Shown: positions 24,167 through 32,467, numbered from the stretch's first letter. The stretch: 46,573 nucleotides of DNA from an uncultured Collinsella sp. (GCA_958421655.1 CATZMG010000006.1:1-46573), one strand, 5' to 3'. A program made the numbers and translations. The notes: a model not told the origin generated them from the letters alone.

Positions 24167-27100
24167 TTACTTCTTAATGCCGCGTCCCAGGCGCTCAGCG
24201 ACCGACGCCACGGCACTCTCGTCGACCGAGCCGCAGCTCACGCAGCCATCGTGGGCACGCATCTGGCCGGTGACCTCGTCCATCGCGAGCGGCGCCACCT
24301 TCTCGAGCTTAAAGCCCTTGCCGGCGCGCATGTTTTCCTTGGCCACGCTGATCATGAGCTTAATGCGGTTGAGCTGGTTGACCTCGGACGCACCGGGGTC
24401 GTAGTCCACCGCGACAATGTTGCTCTCGGGGTGCTGGCGGCGCAGCTCCTTGATTACGGCCTTGCCCACCACGTGATTGGGCAGGCACGCGAAGGGCTGC
24501 GTGCAGATGATATTGGGTGCGCCGTGGTCAATCAGGTCGAGCATCTCGGCCGTAAGCAACCAGCCTTCGCCCATGTTGTTGCACACCGAAAGCACCGTAC
24601 GGGCCTTGTCGGCCATGGTGCCGATGCGCTCGGGCGCCTCAAAGCGGCGGGACTTCTCGAGCATCTCCTCCACCGGCGTACGCATCCAGTCCACGAGCTT
24701 AATAAGCGCTTGCATGCCCGCGCGCGTAGTGGCAGAGCTTCCCAGCTCGTCCTTCTGCAGCTCGGCATTGCTCATGGAGTACAGAAAGAAGTCGAGCAGG
24801 CCCGGCACCACGGCCTCGCAGCCCTCGCGCTCGATCACGTCGACCACATGGTTGTTGGCCGTGGGGTGGAACTTGACCAAGATCTCACCGACCACGCCCA
24901 CGCGTGGCTTGGTGCCCTCGCCCACAAGCGGCATGGTGTCGAACGCGCGGATGGCCTCGCGGCACAGCTTGGTGTAGTTGTGGCGGTTGAACTTGGGCGC
25001 CAGCTTGCGGGCTCGTGTCATGTACTCCTCGTAGAGCGCGTTGGCGGCACCGGGCGTGGCCTCGTACGGGCGGCAGCGGTAGAGCATCTGCATCATCACG
25101 TCGCCAAAGAGCACCGCGTAGACTGCCTGCTTAAGCAGCGCCGGCGTAATCTTAAAGCCGGGGTTGTCCTCGCCCAGCGCCACGGCCGAAAGCGAGATCA
25201 CCGGGATCTCGGGGTGGCCGCTCTCGCGCAGGGCCTTGCGGATGAGCGCGATGTAGTTGGTGGCACGGCAGCCGCCGCCGGTCTGGCTGATAACCACGGC
25301 CGTCTTGGACAGGTCATACCGACCGCTCTCGATGGCCTCCATAATCTGGCCGGTCACCAAAATGGACGGATAGCAAATGTCGTTGTTCACGTAGCGCAGA
25401 CCGGCCTCAACGGCGTCGTGATCGGTCGAGGGCAGCAGCTCCAGATTGTAGCCGGCACCGCGGAACACCTCTTTGACCAGGTCGAAGTGGATCGGCGCCA
25501 TCTGCGGGCACAGGATGGTGTAGCCCTCCTCGCGCATCTGCTCGGTAAAGGGCACCTTGGGCCACGCGGTCGAAGCGCTCTCACGCTGCGCTTCGAACGT
25601 GTACTTGCGGCTCGCGAACGCGGGGGCATCCGTGGAAGGGGCCACCGGCGCGGCATCGCCCTGCTCGTAAGCCTCGCCCGCGGCCGTGGCCTCGGCCAAG
25701 CGCTCGGCCTCCTGGTCCTTGAGCGCCGCCATGAGCGAGCGGATGCGGATACGCGCGGCGCCCAGGTTGGACACCTCGTCGATCTTGAGCACGGTGTAGA
25801 TCTTGCCGCTGGCCTCCAGGATCTCCTGCACCTGATCGGTGGTCAGAGCGTCCAGGCCGCAGCCGAAGGAGTTGAGCTGGATCAGGTCCAGGTCGTTGCG
25901 CATCGTCACAAAACGGGCGACGGCGTACAGGCGGCTGTGGTACATCCACTGGTCGACGACGCGAATCGGACGCTCAGGCTTCACGAGATGCGCAAGCGAA
26001 TCCTCGGTAAAGACCGCAAAGCCAAAGCTCGAGATAAGCTCGGGCAGGGCGTGGTTGATCTCGGGGTCGTTATGGTAGGGACGGCCGGCGAGCACGATGC
26101 CGTGACCGCCGTGGTCCTCGACCCACTTAAGAGCCTCCTCGCCCATGGTCTGAATATCCTCGTGGAAACGCGCATCGGCCTCAAAGGCAGCGTTAACGGC
26201 GGCATCGACCTCGGAGCGCGTGATCTTGGGACCGCGCACGCGACCTCGACCGGCCTCAGCATCGGCCACGCGGTCGACGGCGAGCACCTGGTACAGGCGG
26301 CGCTTGAGCTCGGTCTTATCGTGATAGGGCACAAATGGGTACAGGAACTCGATATTCTGCTCGCGAATCTCGTCGATATTGAGCGCCAGCGCCGTGGGGT
26401 AGCTCATGACGATGGGGCAGTTATAGCAGTTGCCTGCCGTCGGATCCTCCTTGCGCTCCCAGCGCACGCACGGCATCCAGATGAAGTCGACGTCACGGTC
26501 GATGAGGTTCATCACATGGCCGTGGCTCATCTTTGCCGGGTAGCACACGCTCTCGGACGGCATGGACTCGATGCCCGCCTGGTAGGTCTTCTTGCTTGAC
26601 TGGTCGGACAGCTGCACGCTAAAGCCCAGACGCGTAAAGAACGCGTGCCAGAAGGGGTAGTTCTCGTACATGTTGAGCGCACGGGGGATGCCGACGGTGC
26701 CGCGCGGGGCCTCGTCGGGGCTCAGCACCTCGCGGTTAAAAAGCAACTCGTTTTTCTTTTTGAAGAGGTTGGGGGCCTCGGTCTTCTGCTTTTTGTGGCC
26801 AGCGCCCTTCTCGCAGCGGTTGCCGGTAATGAAGCGCCTGCCGCCGCCAAAGTCGTTGACGGTGAGCTGGCAGTTGTTGGAGCAACGGCCGCAGCGGACG
26901 TGCTTTTGCGTCACGGTGAGGTGCGCGATGTCCTCGGCCGAAAGGATGGTCGAGGTGCCGTCGGCGCCGGCGCGATCACGGGCGAGCAGGGCCGCACCGT
27001 AGGCGCCCATGCAGCCGGCGATGTCGGGGCGTACGGCATGCACGCCGGTGAGCTGCTCAAACGCGCGCAGCGTGGCATCGGACATAAAGGTGCCGCCCTG

Positions 27101-28954
27101 GACGATCACCTGGCTGCCGATCTCCTTGGGGTCGCGCAGCTTAATGACTTTGAACAGGGCATTCTTGATGACGGAATAGGACAGGCCGGCCGCGATGTCG
27201 CCCACCGTGGCGCCTTCCTTTTGCGCCTGCTTGACGCGCGAGTTCATAAAGACCGTGCAGCGGCTGCCCAGGTCGACGGGGGACTTGGCATGGATGGCGG
27301 CATCGGCGAACGCGCGGACGTCCATGTTCATAGAGACGGCGAAGCTCTCGATAAAGCTACCGCAACCCGACGAGCAAGCCTCGTTGAGCATGATGTGTTC
27401 GATGACGCCGTCCTTGACGCGCAGGCACTTCATGTCCTGGCCGCCGATGTCCAGAATGAACTCGACGCCGGGCAGGAACGCCTTGGCGCCGCGCAGGTGC
27501 GCGACGGTCTCAATCTCGCCGGAGTCGGCCTTGAGGGCCTCGATGAGCAGCGCCTCGCCGTAGCCTGTGGTGGTCACGTGGCCGATGGTGCAGCCCGCGG
27601 GGATGTGGTTGTAGAAATCGGCCATGATGACCTTGGCCGTGCCCAGGATGTCGCCGTTGTTGTTGCCGTACCAGGTGTGCAGCAGCTGACCGTCCTCGCC
27701 CACGAGCGCGGCTTTCATGGTGGTGGAGCCGGCGTCGATACCGATGAACACGCGGCCGGTGTAGCCTTCGAGCTTGCCCTTGGGGACGACTTCCTGGTCG
27801 TGGCGGTTCTTGAACTCGGCAAAGTCCTCGTCGTTGGCAAAGAGCGGATCCAGACGCTCGACCTCGGCACCTTGTGTGTCACCCAGGGCATCGATGGCCT
27901 CGATGAGCTGCGGGAACGTGCTGAGCTTGTTGGACTCGTGCGCCATGGCGGCGCCGCTCGCCACAAACAGGTGAGCGTTTTGGGGCACGATACGGTGTTC
28001 CTCGTCCAGGTTGAGCGTGAGGTAGAAGCGGTGACGCAGCTCGGAGAGGTACTGCAGCGGGCCGCCCAGGAAGGCGACGTTGCCGCGGATGGGACGGCCG
28101 CACGCCAAGCCCGAGATAGTCTGGGTCACGACGGCCTGGAAGATGGAGGCGGCCACGTCCTCGGGGCGGGCGCCCTCGTTGAGCAGCGGCTGGACGTCGG
28201 TCTTGGCAAAGACGCCGCAGCGGCTGGCGATGGGATAGATGGTGGTGGCGTTGGCCGCGAGCTCGTTGAGGCCGCTCGCGTCGGTGTGCAGCAGGGTTGC
28301 CATCTGGTCGATGAACGCGCCCGTACCACCGGCGCAGGTGCCGTTCATGCGCTGCTCGATGCCGTTGTCGAAGTAGATGATCTTGGCGTCCTCGCCGCCT
28401 AGCTCGATGGCGACATCGGTGGCCGGGATAAGGGTCTCGACGGCGCGTTTGCTGGCAATGACCTCCTGGACAAACTCCAGGTCGAGCCACTGGGACAGCA
28501 GCAGGCCGCCCGAGCCGGTAATGGCGCAGGTCATCTGGGCCGTCGGCAGCACGGTCGCAGCACCTTCGAACAAATCGCGGGCGCAAGCGCGGACGTCGGT
28601 GTGGTGGCGCTGGTACTTGGCGTAGACGATCTGGTTGTCGTCGTTGAGCACGGCGAGCTTAACGGTAGTGGAGCCCACGTCGATGCCCAGATGCAGGTTG
28701 CCACGAGCGTTCTCGGGGTTGAAGATCGCGCCTTCGGGGGCGTGGGCGGCGGTGGCGGCTACGGGCTCGGCGGCGGTGGCGGGCTCGCTAGCGACGGACG
28801 TCTCCCCTGCCGCGTTCTTGGCATCGGCAACTGCCTCGGCAACTTTCTCGGCGGCCGCGGTCGCGGCCTTCTGCGCGGCGTCCACCACGGCGGGCGCGGC
28901 CTCGCGTGCAGCAGCGACCATGCGGTCCTTGATGCCCTCGACGAGTTTGCTCAT
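24167..28954 (-). CDS. Giant double activase/2-hydroxyacyl-CoA dehydratase-related fusion
   Basis: Protein of 1,595 residues. Residues 1-80 are an Ala-rich helical leader. Two ASKHA ATPase (BadF/HgdC activase) domains follow at about 86-345 (GIDVGSTTVKLAVL; cluster cysteines C207 and C246 in NGTCAGGTGAF and SRCGVF) and 401-660 (GIDAGSTTMKAALV; C527, C531, C566). A four-cysteine segment follows at 688-714 (RCGRCSNNCQL and GNRCEKG), then a DUF2229/HGD-D-like region to about 1130, and a C-terminal dehydratase-related domain with CYPSILVTGQ, SQTGGGCRATNY, CTQPFACLPNHVVGK and CVSCGS. Known activases use ATP hydrolysis to push an electron into a dehydratase; large fusions like this are known but their substrate is not. 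It follows a TetR gene by 12 bases and has its own terminator. Confidence 0.92.
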   Translation of the reverse strand: MSKLVEGIKDRMVAAAREAAPAVVDAAQKAATAAAEKVAEAVADAKNAAGETSVASEPATAAEPVAATAAHAPEGAIFNPENARGNLHLGIDVGSTTVKLAVLNDDNQIVYAKYQRHHTDVRACARDLFEGAATVLPTAQMTCAITGSGGLLLSQWLDLEFVQEVIASKRAVETLIPATDVAIELGGEDAKIIYFDNGIEQRMNGTCAGGTGAFIDQMATLLHTDASGLNELAANATTIYPIASRCGVFAKTDVQPLLNEGARPEDVAASIFQAVVTQTISGLACGRPIRGNVAFLGGPLQYLSELRHRFYLTLNLDEEHRIVPQNAHLFVASGAAMAHESNKLSTFPQLIEAIDALGDTQGAEVERLDPLFANDEDFAEFKNRHDQEVVPKGKLEGYTGRVFIGIDAGSTTMKAALVGEDGQLLHTWYGNNNGDILGTAKVIMADFYNHIPAGCTIGHVTTTGYGEALLIEALKADSGEIETVAHLRGAKAFLPGVEFILDIGGQDMKCLRVKDGVIEHIMLNEACSSGCGSFIESFAVSMNMDVRAFADAAIHAKSPVDLGSRCTVFMNSRVKQAQKEGATVGDIAAGLSYSVIKNALFKVIKLRDPKEIGSQVIVQGGTFMSDATLRAFEQLTGVHAVRPDIAGCMGAYGAALLARDRAGADGTSTILSAEDIAHLTVTQKHVRCGRCSNNCQLTVNDFGGGRRFITGNRCEKGAGHKKQKTEAPNLFKKKNELLFNREVLSPDEAPRGTVGIPRALNMYENYPFWHAFFTRLGFSVQLSDQSSKKTYQAGIESMPSESVCYPAKMSHGHVMNLIDRDVDFIWMPCVRWERKEDPTAGNCYNCPIVMSYPTALALNIDEIREQNIEFLYPFVPYHDKTELKRRLYQVLAVDRVADAEAGRGRVRGPKITRSEVDAAVNAAFEADARFHEDIQTMGEEALKWVEDHGGHGIVLAGRPYHNDPEINHALPELISSFGFAVFTEDSLAHLVKPERPIRVVDQWMYHSRLYAVARFVTMRNDLDLIQLNSFGCGLDALTTDQVQEILEASGKIYTVLKIDEVSNLGAARIRIRSLMAALKDQEAERLAEATAAGEAYEQGDAAPVAPSTDAPAFASRKYTFEAQRESASTAWPKVPFTEQMREEGYTILCPQMAPIHFDLVKEVFRGAGYNLELLPSTDHDAVEAGLRYVNNDICYPSILVTGQIMEAIESGRYDLSKTAVVISQTGGGCRATNYIALIRKALRESGHPEIPVISLSAVALGEDNPGFKITPALLKQAVYAVLFGDVMMQMLYRCRPYEATPGAANALYEEYMTRARKLAPKFNRHNYTKLCREAIRAFDTMPLVGEGTKPRVGVVGEILVKFHPTANNHVVDVIEREGCEAVVPGLLDFFLYSMSNAELQKDELGSSATTRAGMQALIKLVDWMRTPVEEMLEKSRRFEAPERIGTMADKARTVLSVCNNMGEGWLLTAEMLDLIDHGAPNIICTQPFACLPNHVVGKAVIKELRRQHPESNIVAVDYDPGASEVNQLNRIKLMISVAKENMRAGKGFKLEKVAPLAMDEVTGQMRAHDGCVSCGSVDESAVASVAERLGRGIKK

Positions 28955-28966
28955 CTGTCTCTCCTC

Positions 28967-29677
28967 TTAGTTGTTGGACCCGACGGTTGCGGCGGTGTCA
29001 GCCGCATCCTCGAGCTGCAAGTTCAATAGCTTCATGCCGTATTCCGGCACGTTGATATCGATGGGTTGGCCATACAGGTCACCAGGGCGCACAAAAGCGA
29101 GCACCGTCATAATGCGCGCCATGGCCTCGGGCGATTCGGTGAGCCCACGCTCAAACCAGCGCTGAATCATGCCGACCTCGGCACTCACGACGTAGGTGAC
29201 GTAGTAGTCAAAGAACGTGCCCAGCGCCAGGCCCAAAATGCCCGTCTGCGCACGCGGCACCACAGCCTCACGAGCGGTGTCGATGATCCTTTTAATGAAG
29301 GCCTGGTCGCCGCCCGGACCCAACAGCGCACCGATTAAGTCGCGGTTGGCCGCAAGATAACGCAGCAGCTCAACCGAACCGGGCGCCGGCTCGAGCTCAT
29401 CGATATTGTGATAGAGATCAGGCAGCTGAGCTGCAGTGATGAGCTCAATGCGCTCATGGATCTCGGCCAGCAAGCCGTCCTCGATTTGATTGATAAAGTC
29501 GGGAATATCGCGGTAGTGCGAATAGAACGTGCGGCGCGTAAGGCCAGCGCGCTCGGTGAGCGACGCGACATTAATGCGCGAAAGGTCGCCGCTTTCGGCA
29601 AGCTCGCTGGCAAGTGCCTGGCGAAGGGCACGCTGCGAGCGAAGGGACCGGCGATCGCATTTCTCGAGCTGGGACAA
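28967..29677 (-). CDS. TetR/AcrR family regulator
   Basis: Protein of 236 residues with an N-terminal helix-turn-helix (LSRINVASLTERAGLTRRTFYSHYRDIPDFI) and a C-terminal ligand domain with DYYVTYVVSAEVGMIQRWFERGLTESPEAMA. The start is TTG at 29677, set by AAGGAGG six bases upstream. The stop is 12 bases before the activase/dehydratase gene, so the two are almost certainly one operon and the regulator probably controls it together with itself. A perfect palindrome at 29729-29743, 52 bases upstream of the start codon, is the likely operator. The inducer is unknown, possibly an acyl-CoA. Confidence 0.92.
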   Translation of the reverse strand: MSQLEKCDRRSLRSQRALRQALASELAESGDLSRINVASLTERAGLTRRTFYSHYRDIPDFINQIEDGLLAEIHERIELITAAQLPDLYHNIDELEPAPGSVELLRYLAANRDLIGALLGPGGDQAFIKRIIDTAREAVVPRAQTGILGLALGTFFDYYVTYVVSAEVGMIQRWFERGLTESPEAMARIMTVLAFVRPGDLYGQPIDINVPEYGMKLLNLQLEDAADTAATVGSNN

Positions 29678-29728
29678 GCGTCCTCCTTGTTACTCAGCCT
29701 GTGCGCTATTGCACAGTGCGAGTATTAT

Positions 29729-29743
29729 TGCACACCGTGTGCA
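29729..29743. promoter_or_regulatory. Candidate TetR operator
   Basis: TGCACACCGTGTGCA, a perfect 7+1+7 palindrome. On the minus strand it sits between a TTGATG hexamer and TAATAC, i.e. in the likely promoter of the TetR-activase operon. Related half-sites (TTGCAC, GTGCGA) repeat close by. Confidence 0.6.
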
Positions 29744-29768
29744 TCAACACGTAAAGGCAATATTTTGG

Positions 29769-29799
29769 ATGTGACGAAGGGGCAGTCCCTTTGCCACAT
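29769..29799. repeat. GGGAC palindrome, family A (diverged)
   Basis: ATGTGACGAAGGGGCAGTCC then CTTTGCCACAT forms an imperfect palindrome with the same AAAGG/CCTTT arms as other family A copies. Confidence 0.6.
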
Positions 29800-29855
29800 T
29801 CAGCGACCGCCTAGGTTGTGCCAGTTGTGCCTGGCTTTTGAAGCGGCATTACCAA

Positions 29856-29884
29856 TTGTCCAAAAAGTCATTCGTGGGTAGAAT
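29856..29884 (+). promoter_or_regulatory. Plus-strand promoter for a putative antisense RNA
   Basis: TTGTCC (29856-29861), 17-base spacer, TAGAAT (29879-29884): near-consensus housekeeping hexamers at ideal spacing. Predicted transcription starts near 29891, pointing into the 3' end of the small minus-strand gene. No plus-strand ORF follows it. Confidence 0.6.
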
Positions 29885-29890
29885 AGTGTC

Positions 29891-29974
29891 GACGGCAGCC
29901 CAAGTTGTAGCTAGCTGGGCAGCGCCGTTGTTTGCATTAGGGGGTCAACGCCTTAGCGGCAGCGACCCCTTCTG
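29891..29974 (+). ncRNA. Putative antisense RNA convergent with a small hydrophobic peptide gene
   Basis: Predicted from the promoter at 29856-29884 to a hairpin at 29940-29970 (GGGGTC paired with GACCCC, inner GCC/GGC) followed by TTCTGTT. A first imperfect hairpin with CAGCCCA and TGGGCAGC lies at 29896-29922. The RNA would overlap the 3' end and stop region of the mRNA for the peptide encoded at 29953-30078. Existence and ends are inferred only. Confidence 0.4.
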
Positions 29975-30078
29975 TTGCGCTTCGAACGCTGCTTGAGTGC
30001 CTCGGAAAGCCCGACGAGCGCCGTGAAGAACGAGACCAAAGCGGTCAGAAGTCTCACGAAATCAATCAAATCGGTCAT
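29953..30078 (-). CDS. Small hydrophobic peptide, type I toxin-like
   Basis: A gene of 41 codons. The peptide starts MTDLIDFVRLL, has one hydrophobic segment of about 19 residues (LLTALVSFFTALVGLSEAL) and a strongly basic tail (KQRSKRNRRGRCR). It resembles in plan the membrane-acting toxins of type I toxin-antitoxin systems (TxpA/Fst/holin-like, TisB). The ATG at 30078 lies eight bases after GGAGG; another in-frame ATG at 30084 is too close to it. The GGAGG can pair with CCTCC 10-20 bases upstream, hiding the ribosome site in a hairpin, as in several type I toxin mRNAs. A promoter with an SOS-box-like palindrome lies about 85 bases upstream, and a convergent promoter faces its 3' end. No similarity search was possible. 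Confidence 0.6.
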   Translation of the reverse strand: MTDLIDFVRLLTALVSFFTALVGLSEALKQRSKRNRRGRCR

Positions 30079-30160
30079 GGGCATCACCTCCCATCAGATG
30101 GAGGGCGCTGCCCGGCACATGGAACTGCCGTCAACAATACCGATTCTACCGGAGCCTAGT

Positions 30161-30190
30161 TATATATACGAATATATGTTCGTATTCCAA
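30161..30190 (-). promoter_or_regulatory. Promoter with LexA/SOS-box-like palindrome
   Basis: Minus strand: TTGGAA (30190-30185), 18-base spacer, TATATA (30166-30161). The spacer is almost wholly occupied by the perfect palindrome ATACGAA-N6-TTCGTAT (30166-30185). Its core CGAATATATGTTCG differs by one base from the Gram-positive LexA consensus CGAAC-N4-GTTCG. Bound LexA there would block the promoter of the small peptide gene. Confidence 0.6.
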
Positions 30191-30203
30191 GAACACAGGC
30201 CCC

Positions 30204-30230
30204 GTGACAAAGGGACTGTCCCTTTGTCAC
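30204..30230. repeat. Perfect GGGAC palindrome, family A
   Basis: GTGACAAAGGGAC and GTCCCTTTGTCAC arms (13 bases each) around a single T. It starts two bases after the stop codon of the HAD gene and may act as its 3' end. Confidence 0.85.
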
Positions 30231-30231
30231 A

Positions 30232-31095
30232 TTATTCGATAACGGTGCGGGAATTCTGCTTATGCATGGTGGCGAGCATGTGCTTGGGGACGGCGTGGAC
30301 CATGCAGCTGCCGATAGTCGCGCTCGCGGCGGCCTTGGCCGCGTCACTGCCATTCTTGGTGGCATAGCTGTGGCGGAAGCGTTTGAGCATGGCGATGTCG
30401 TTGCCGCCGTCGCCGTAGACCGCGACCTCGTCCTCGGCAATGCCGTAATAGCCCGCCAGCCAGGCCACGCTCTCGCCCTTGTTGCACGCGACGTCCGTGA
30501 TCTCGAACATCACCGGATCAAACGGCGCGTTGACCACACGGTCCGAGCGCTCGGCCAAATACGCCTTAAGGTCGCGCTCCAGCTCGGGCGAGGTCACGCG
30601 ACAATTGATCTTACATACATCGTGACGCAAGATATCGCCGATCGACTGATCGAAATACTGCTCCTCGTGATACCCGCCACGTGCACGCATGCCGCGCATC
30701 ACAATACGCTTGATGGGGCTGTCCTTTTTAAAGCCCGCCTGATGCATCTCGAACGAACCGCTCGAGAACATGCCGTCGGGCGTGGAGCAGTCAAAACAGA
30801 TATCCGGAAACTCTTTGAGCAGTTCCTCGGTGGTCTGCGGATCGATGGTCCAGGTTTTGAGCACCTCGCCATGACTGTCGCGCACGATGGAGCCGTTAGA
30901 GCAGCAGGCGTCAAGCGCCAGGCCTGTAAAGCCATGCTCGCCGATCGGCAGCGTCGAGCGTCCGGTCGCGGGAACCACATGCAGGCCAGCCTCGGTCAGC
31001 TCGCGAATGGCACGGCGGATGGTCCCGTCTGCCTCGTGCAGGGCGTTCAGCAGCGTTCCGTCTAAGTCACTCGCAAACATCTTGATCATGGGCAT
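30232..31095 (-). CDS. HAD superfamily Cof-type phosphatase
   Basis: Cof/YbiV-type hydrolase of about 287 residues, acting on small sugar or nucleotide phosphates in the cytoplasm. Motif I is FASDLDGTLL, motif II VVPATGRS, motif III is the lysine region CNKGESVAWLAGYYGI, and motif IV VYGDGGNDIAML. The cap domain lies between motifs II and III. The ATG at 31095 follows AAGGAGAGG; an ATG six bases later is an alternative. The ribosome site and start codon are one arm of a 20-base perfect inverted repeat (31091-31142), which suggests structural control of translation if transcription begins upstream of it. Confidence 0.92.
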   Translation of the reverse strand: MPMIKMFASDLDGTLLNALHEADGTIRRAIRELTEAGLHVVPATGRSTLPIGEHGFTGLALDACCSNGSIVRDSHGEVLKTWTIDPQTTEELLKEFPDICFDCSTPDGMFSSGSFEMHQAGFKKDSPIKRIVMRGMRARGGYHEEQYFDQSIGDILRHDVCKINCRVTSPELERDLKAYLAERSDRVVNAPFDPVMFEITDVACNKGESVAWLAGYYGIAEDEVAVYGDGGNDIAMLKRFRHSYATKNGSDAAKAAASATIGSCMVHAVPKHMLATMHKQNSRTVIE

Positions 31096-31142
31096 GCCTC
31101 TCCTTCGTCTGCACGATATTGTAGACGAAGGAGAGGCATGCC
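31091..31142. repeat. 20-base perfect inverted repeat covering the HAD ribosome site
   Basis: Arm one 31091-31110 (GGCATGCCTCTCCTTCGTCT), arm two 31123-31142, loop 12 bases. In an RNA read leftward from the MFS gene the hairpin would bury the AAGGAG and AUG of the HAD gene completely. No T tract follows, so it is not a standard terminator. Confidence 0.9.
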
Positions 31143-31204
31143 TAAACAATGCCGTCCCGGCGCGGCGTGCCGCTGCCTCCACAAATTCACGGTGCCTCAG
31201 CGCG

Positions 31205-32467
31205 TTAAGACAATTGCCACAAGCGACTTTTCAGCCGATAAAACAGCGCCGTCGTCAACGTCAACACCGCCAGCATGCCTGCGAATACAATCGCCGGAGC
31301 CCATCGATCATATGCGAGCCCGTAAACCAATTGGCCAATAGGCGTTGCACAGGAAAGCGTCATATAAACGAGTGCCAGAACTTTTCCGCAGAGTTCCTTT
31401 GGCGCTGACCGCTGAACGAATGAAACGATTTCAACCGATGTAATGCTTGCCCACGCCATGACCCATGCCGAGCCGGCCGCAAGCGCGGCAAACGCAAATT
31501 CATCAGGACCGCTCAGTAGCGTGACAATAATCGGTACGACTCCAAAACAGATCATCGCAACATATCGACATATGCCCTTGAAGGAAAAACGATGCGGCCA
31601 AATACCGACCAAACAACTGCCGACAAGACCACCCAAGCCCATAGCCACCTCAATAATCCCAACAAAGGATGACTGTATTCCGAGATGCTTTGAAACAACA
31701 ATGGGAGCACCAATCGTTAACCCAACTAACGCAAGGTTCAAAATAGCCGCAAGCAAAAACACAACGAGCAATGATGAGTTTTGAGACAGGTACCGAATCG
31801 ACTCCCGGAAATCGCTTCGGCATGTCGAGCAAGTCGTACTGTCCCCTGTCATTCCAGATGAGGCATATCGCTTGAGTGTGCCCCCGAACAGCAGGGCTGA
31901 CATCGCAAACGTCAACGCCGCGGTTTCGCATAGAGCATCGATACCAAAGCACCCATAGACTGCCGTCCCGACTACAGGCCCCAAGATATTGCTCGCCATG
32001 GTTATCTGCGAGACCAACGCAGTGGCACGCTCAACCTTTTCTTGGCCCGTCATGCGCACCGCCTCAATTTGAAGCATCGGTTTCAGCAGCGATTGGATGC
32101 CATATTGGACGCAAAGCATTGCTGCCACGACAACCGCAAGAGGCAGCGAACGCTTCATGGGGATAAACAGCAGTGATGCAGCCATCAGAACAATGCCGAG
32201 CGCCACAAGAACCCCGCGATGTCTTCCCCGATCCGCCAAAATCCCGCCAACCGGAGTCGCGAGCACGCCCGGTATGAACGCTATCGCCGCGACGGCGCCA
32301 TATAACGTTGAGGAGCCGCTGCAATCGAACAAGTAAAGCGGGCACGCAAAGCACAGTGCCGACAGCATCGAATACGCACACAGCTGTGCAACAAGAAGAC
32401 CAAATAGCCTGATAGATCGCACTGTTTTTGGCGCCAATGAAACGCTAATTCTTCGCATCCCAGCCAT
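31205..32467 (-). CDS. MFS transporter
   Basis: Major facilitator superfamily protein of 420 residues with 12 hydrophobic segments, of the MFS_3/enterobactin-exporter-like or macrolide-efflux type. The GGILADRGRHRGVLVALG loop between helices 2 and 3 is the family A motif. A central hydrophilic loop carries TCSTCRSDFRES. It lies 101 bases downstream of a TetR regulator gene, with two copies of a 19-base palindrome between them, the classical layout of a regulated drug exporter. Base composition is AT-richer than the chromosomal genes nearby, so it may have been acquired. Ribosome site is weak (GCAGG). Confidence 0.9.
   Translation of the reverse strand: MAGMRRISVSLAPKTVRSIRLFGLLVAQLCAYSMLSALCFACPLYLFDCSGSSTLYGAVAAIAFIPGVLATPVGGILADRGRHRGVLVALGIVLMAASLLFIPMKRSLPLAVVVAAMLCVQYGIQSLLKPMLQIEAVRMTGQEKVERATALVSQITMASNILGPVVGTAVYGCFGIDALCETAALTFAMSALLFGGTLKRYASSGMTGDSTTCSTCRSDFRESIRYLSQNSSLLVVFLLAAILNLALVGLTIGAPIVVSKHLGIQSSFVGIIEVAMGLGGLVGSCLVGIWPHRFSFKGICRYVAMICFGVVPIIVTLLSGPDEFAFAALAAGSAWVMAWASITSVEIVSFVQRSAPKELCGKVLALVYMTLSCATPIGQLVYGLAYDRWAPAIVFAGMLAVLTLTTALFYRLKSRLWQLS

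Noticed and set aside
24251..26599. Plus-strand frame of 782 codons
   Set aside because: Antisense shadow of the activase/dehydratase gene, with no recognisable motif and no ribosome site. The 585-codon frame at 26645-28402 is rejected for the same reason.
31138..31341. Plus-strand frame using the mirrored ribosome site AAGGAGAGGCATG
   Set aside because: It has a good-looking start because of the inverted repeat, but it runs antisense into the MFS gene and shows no protein-like character.
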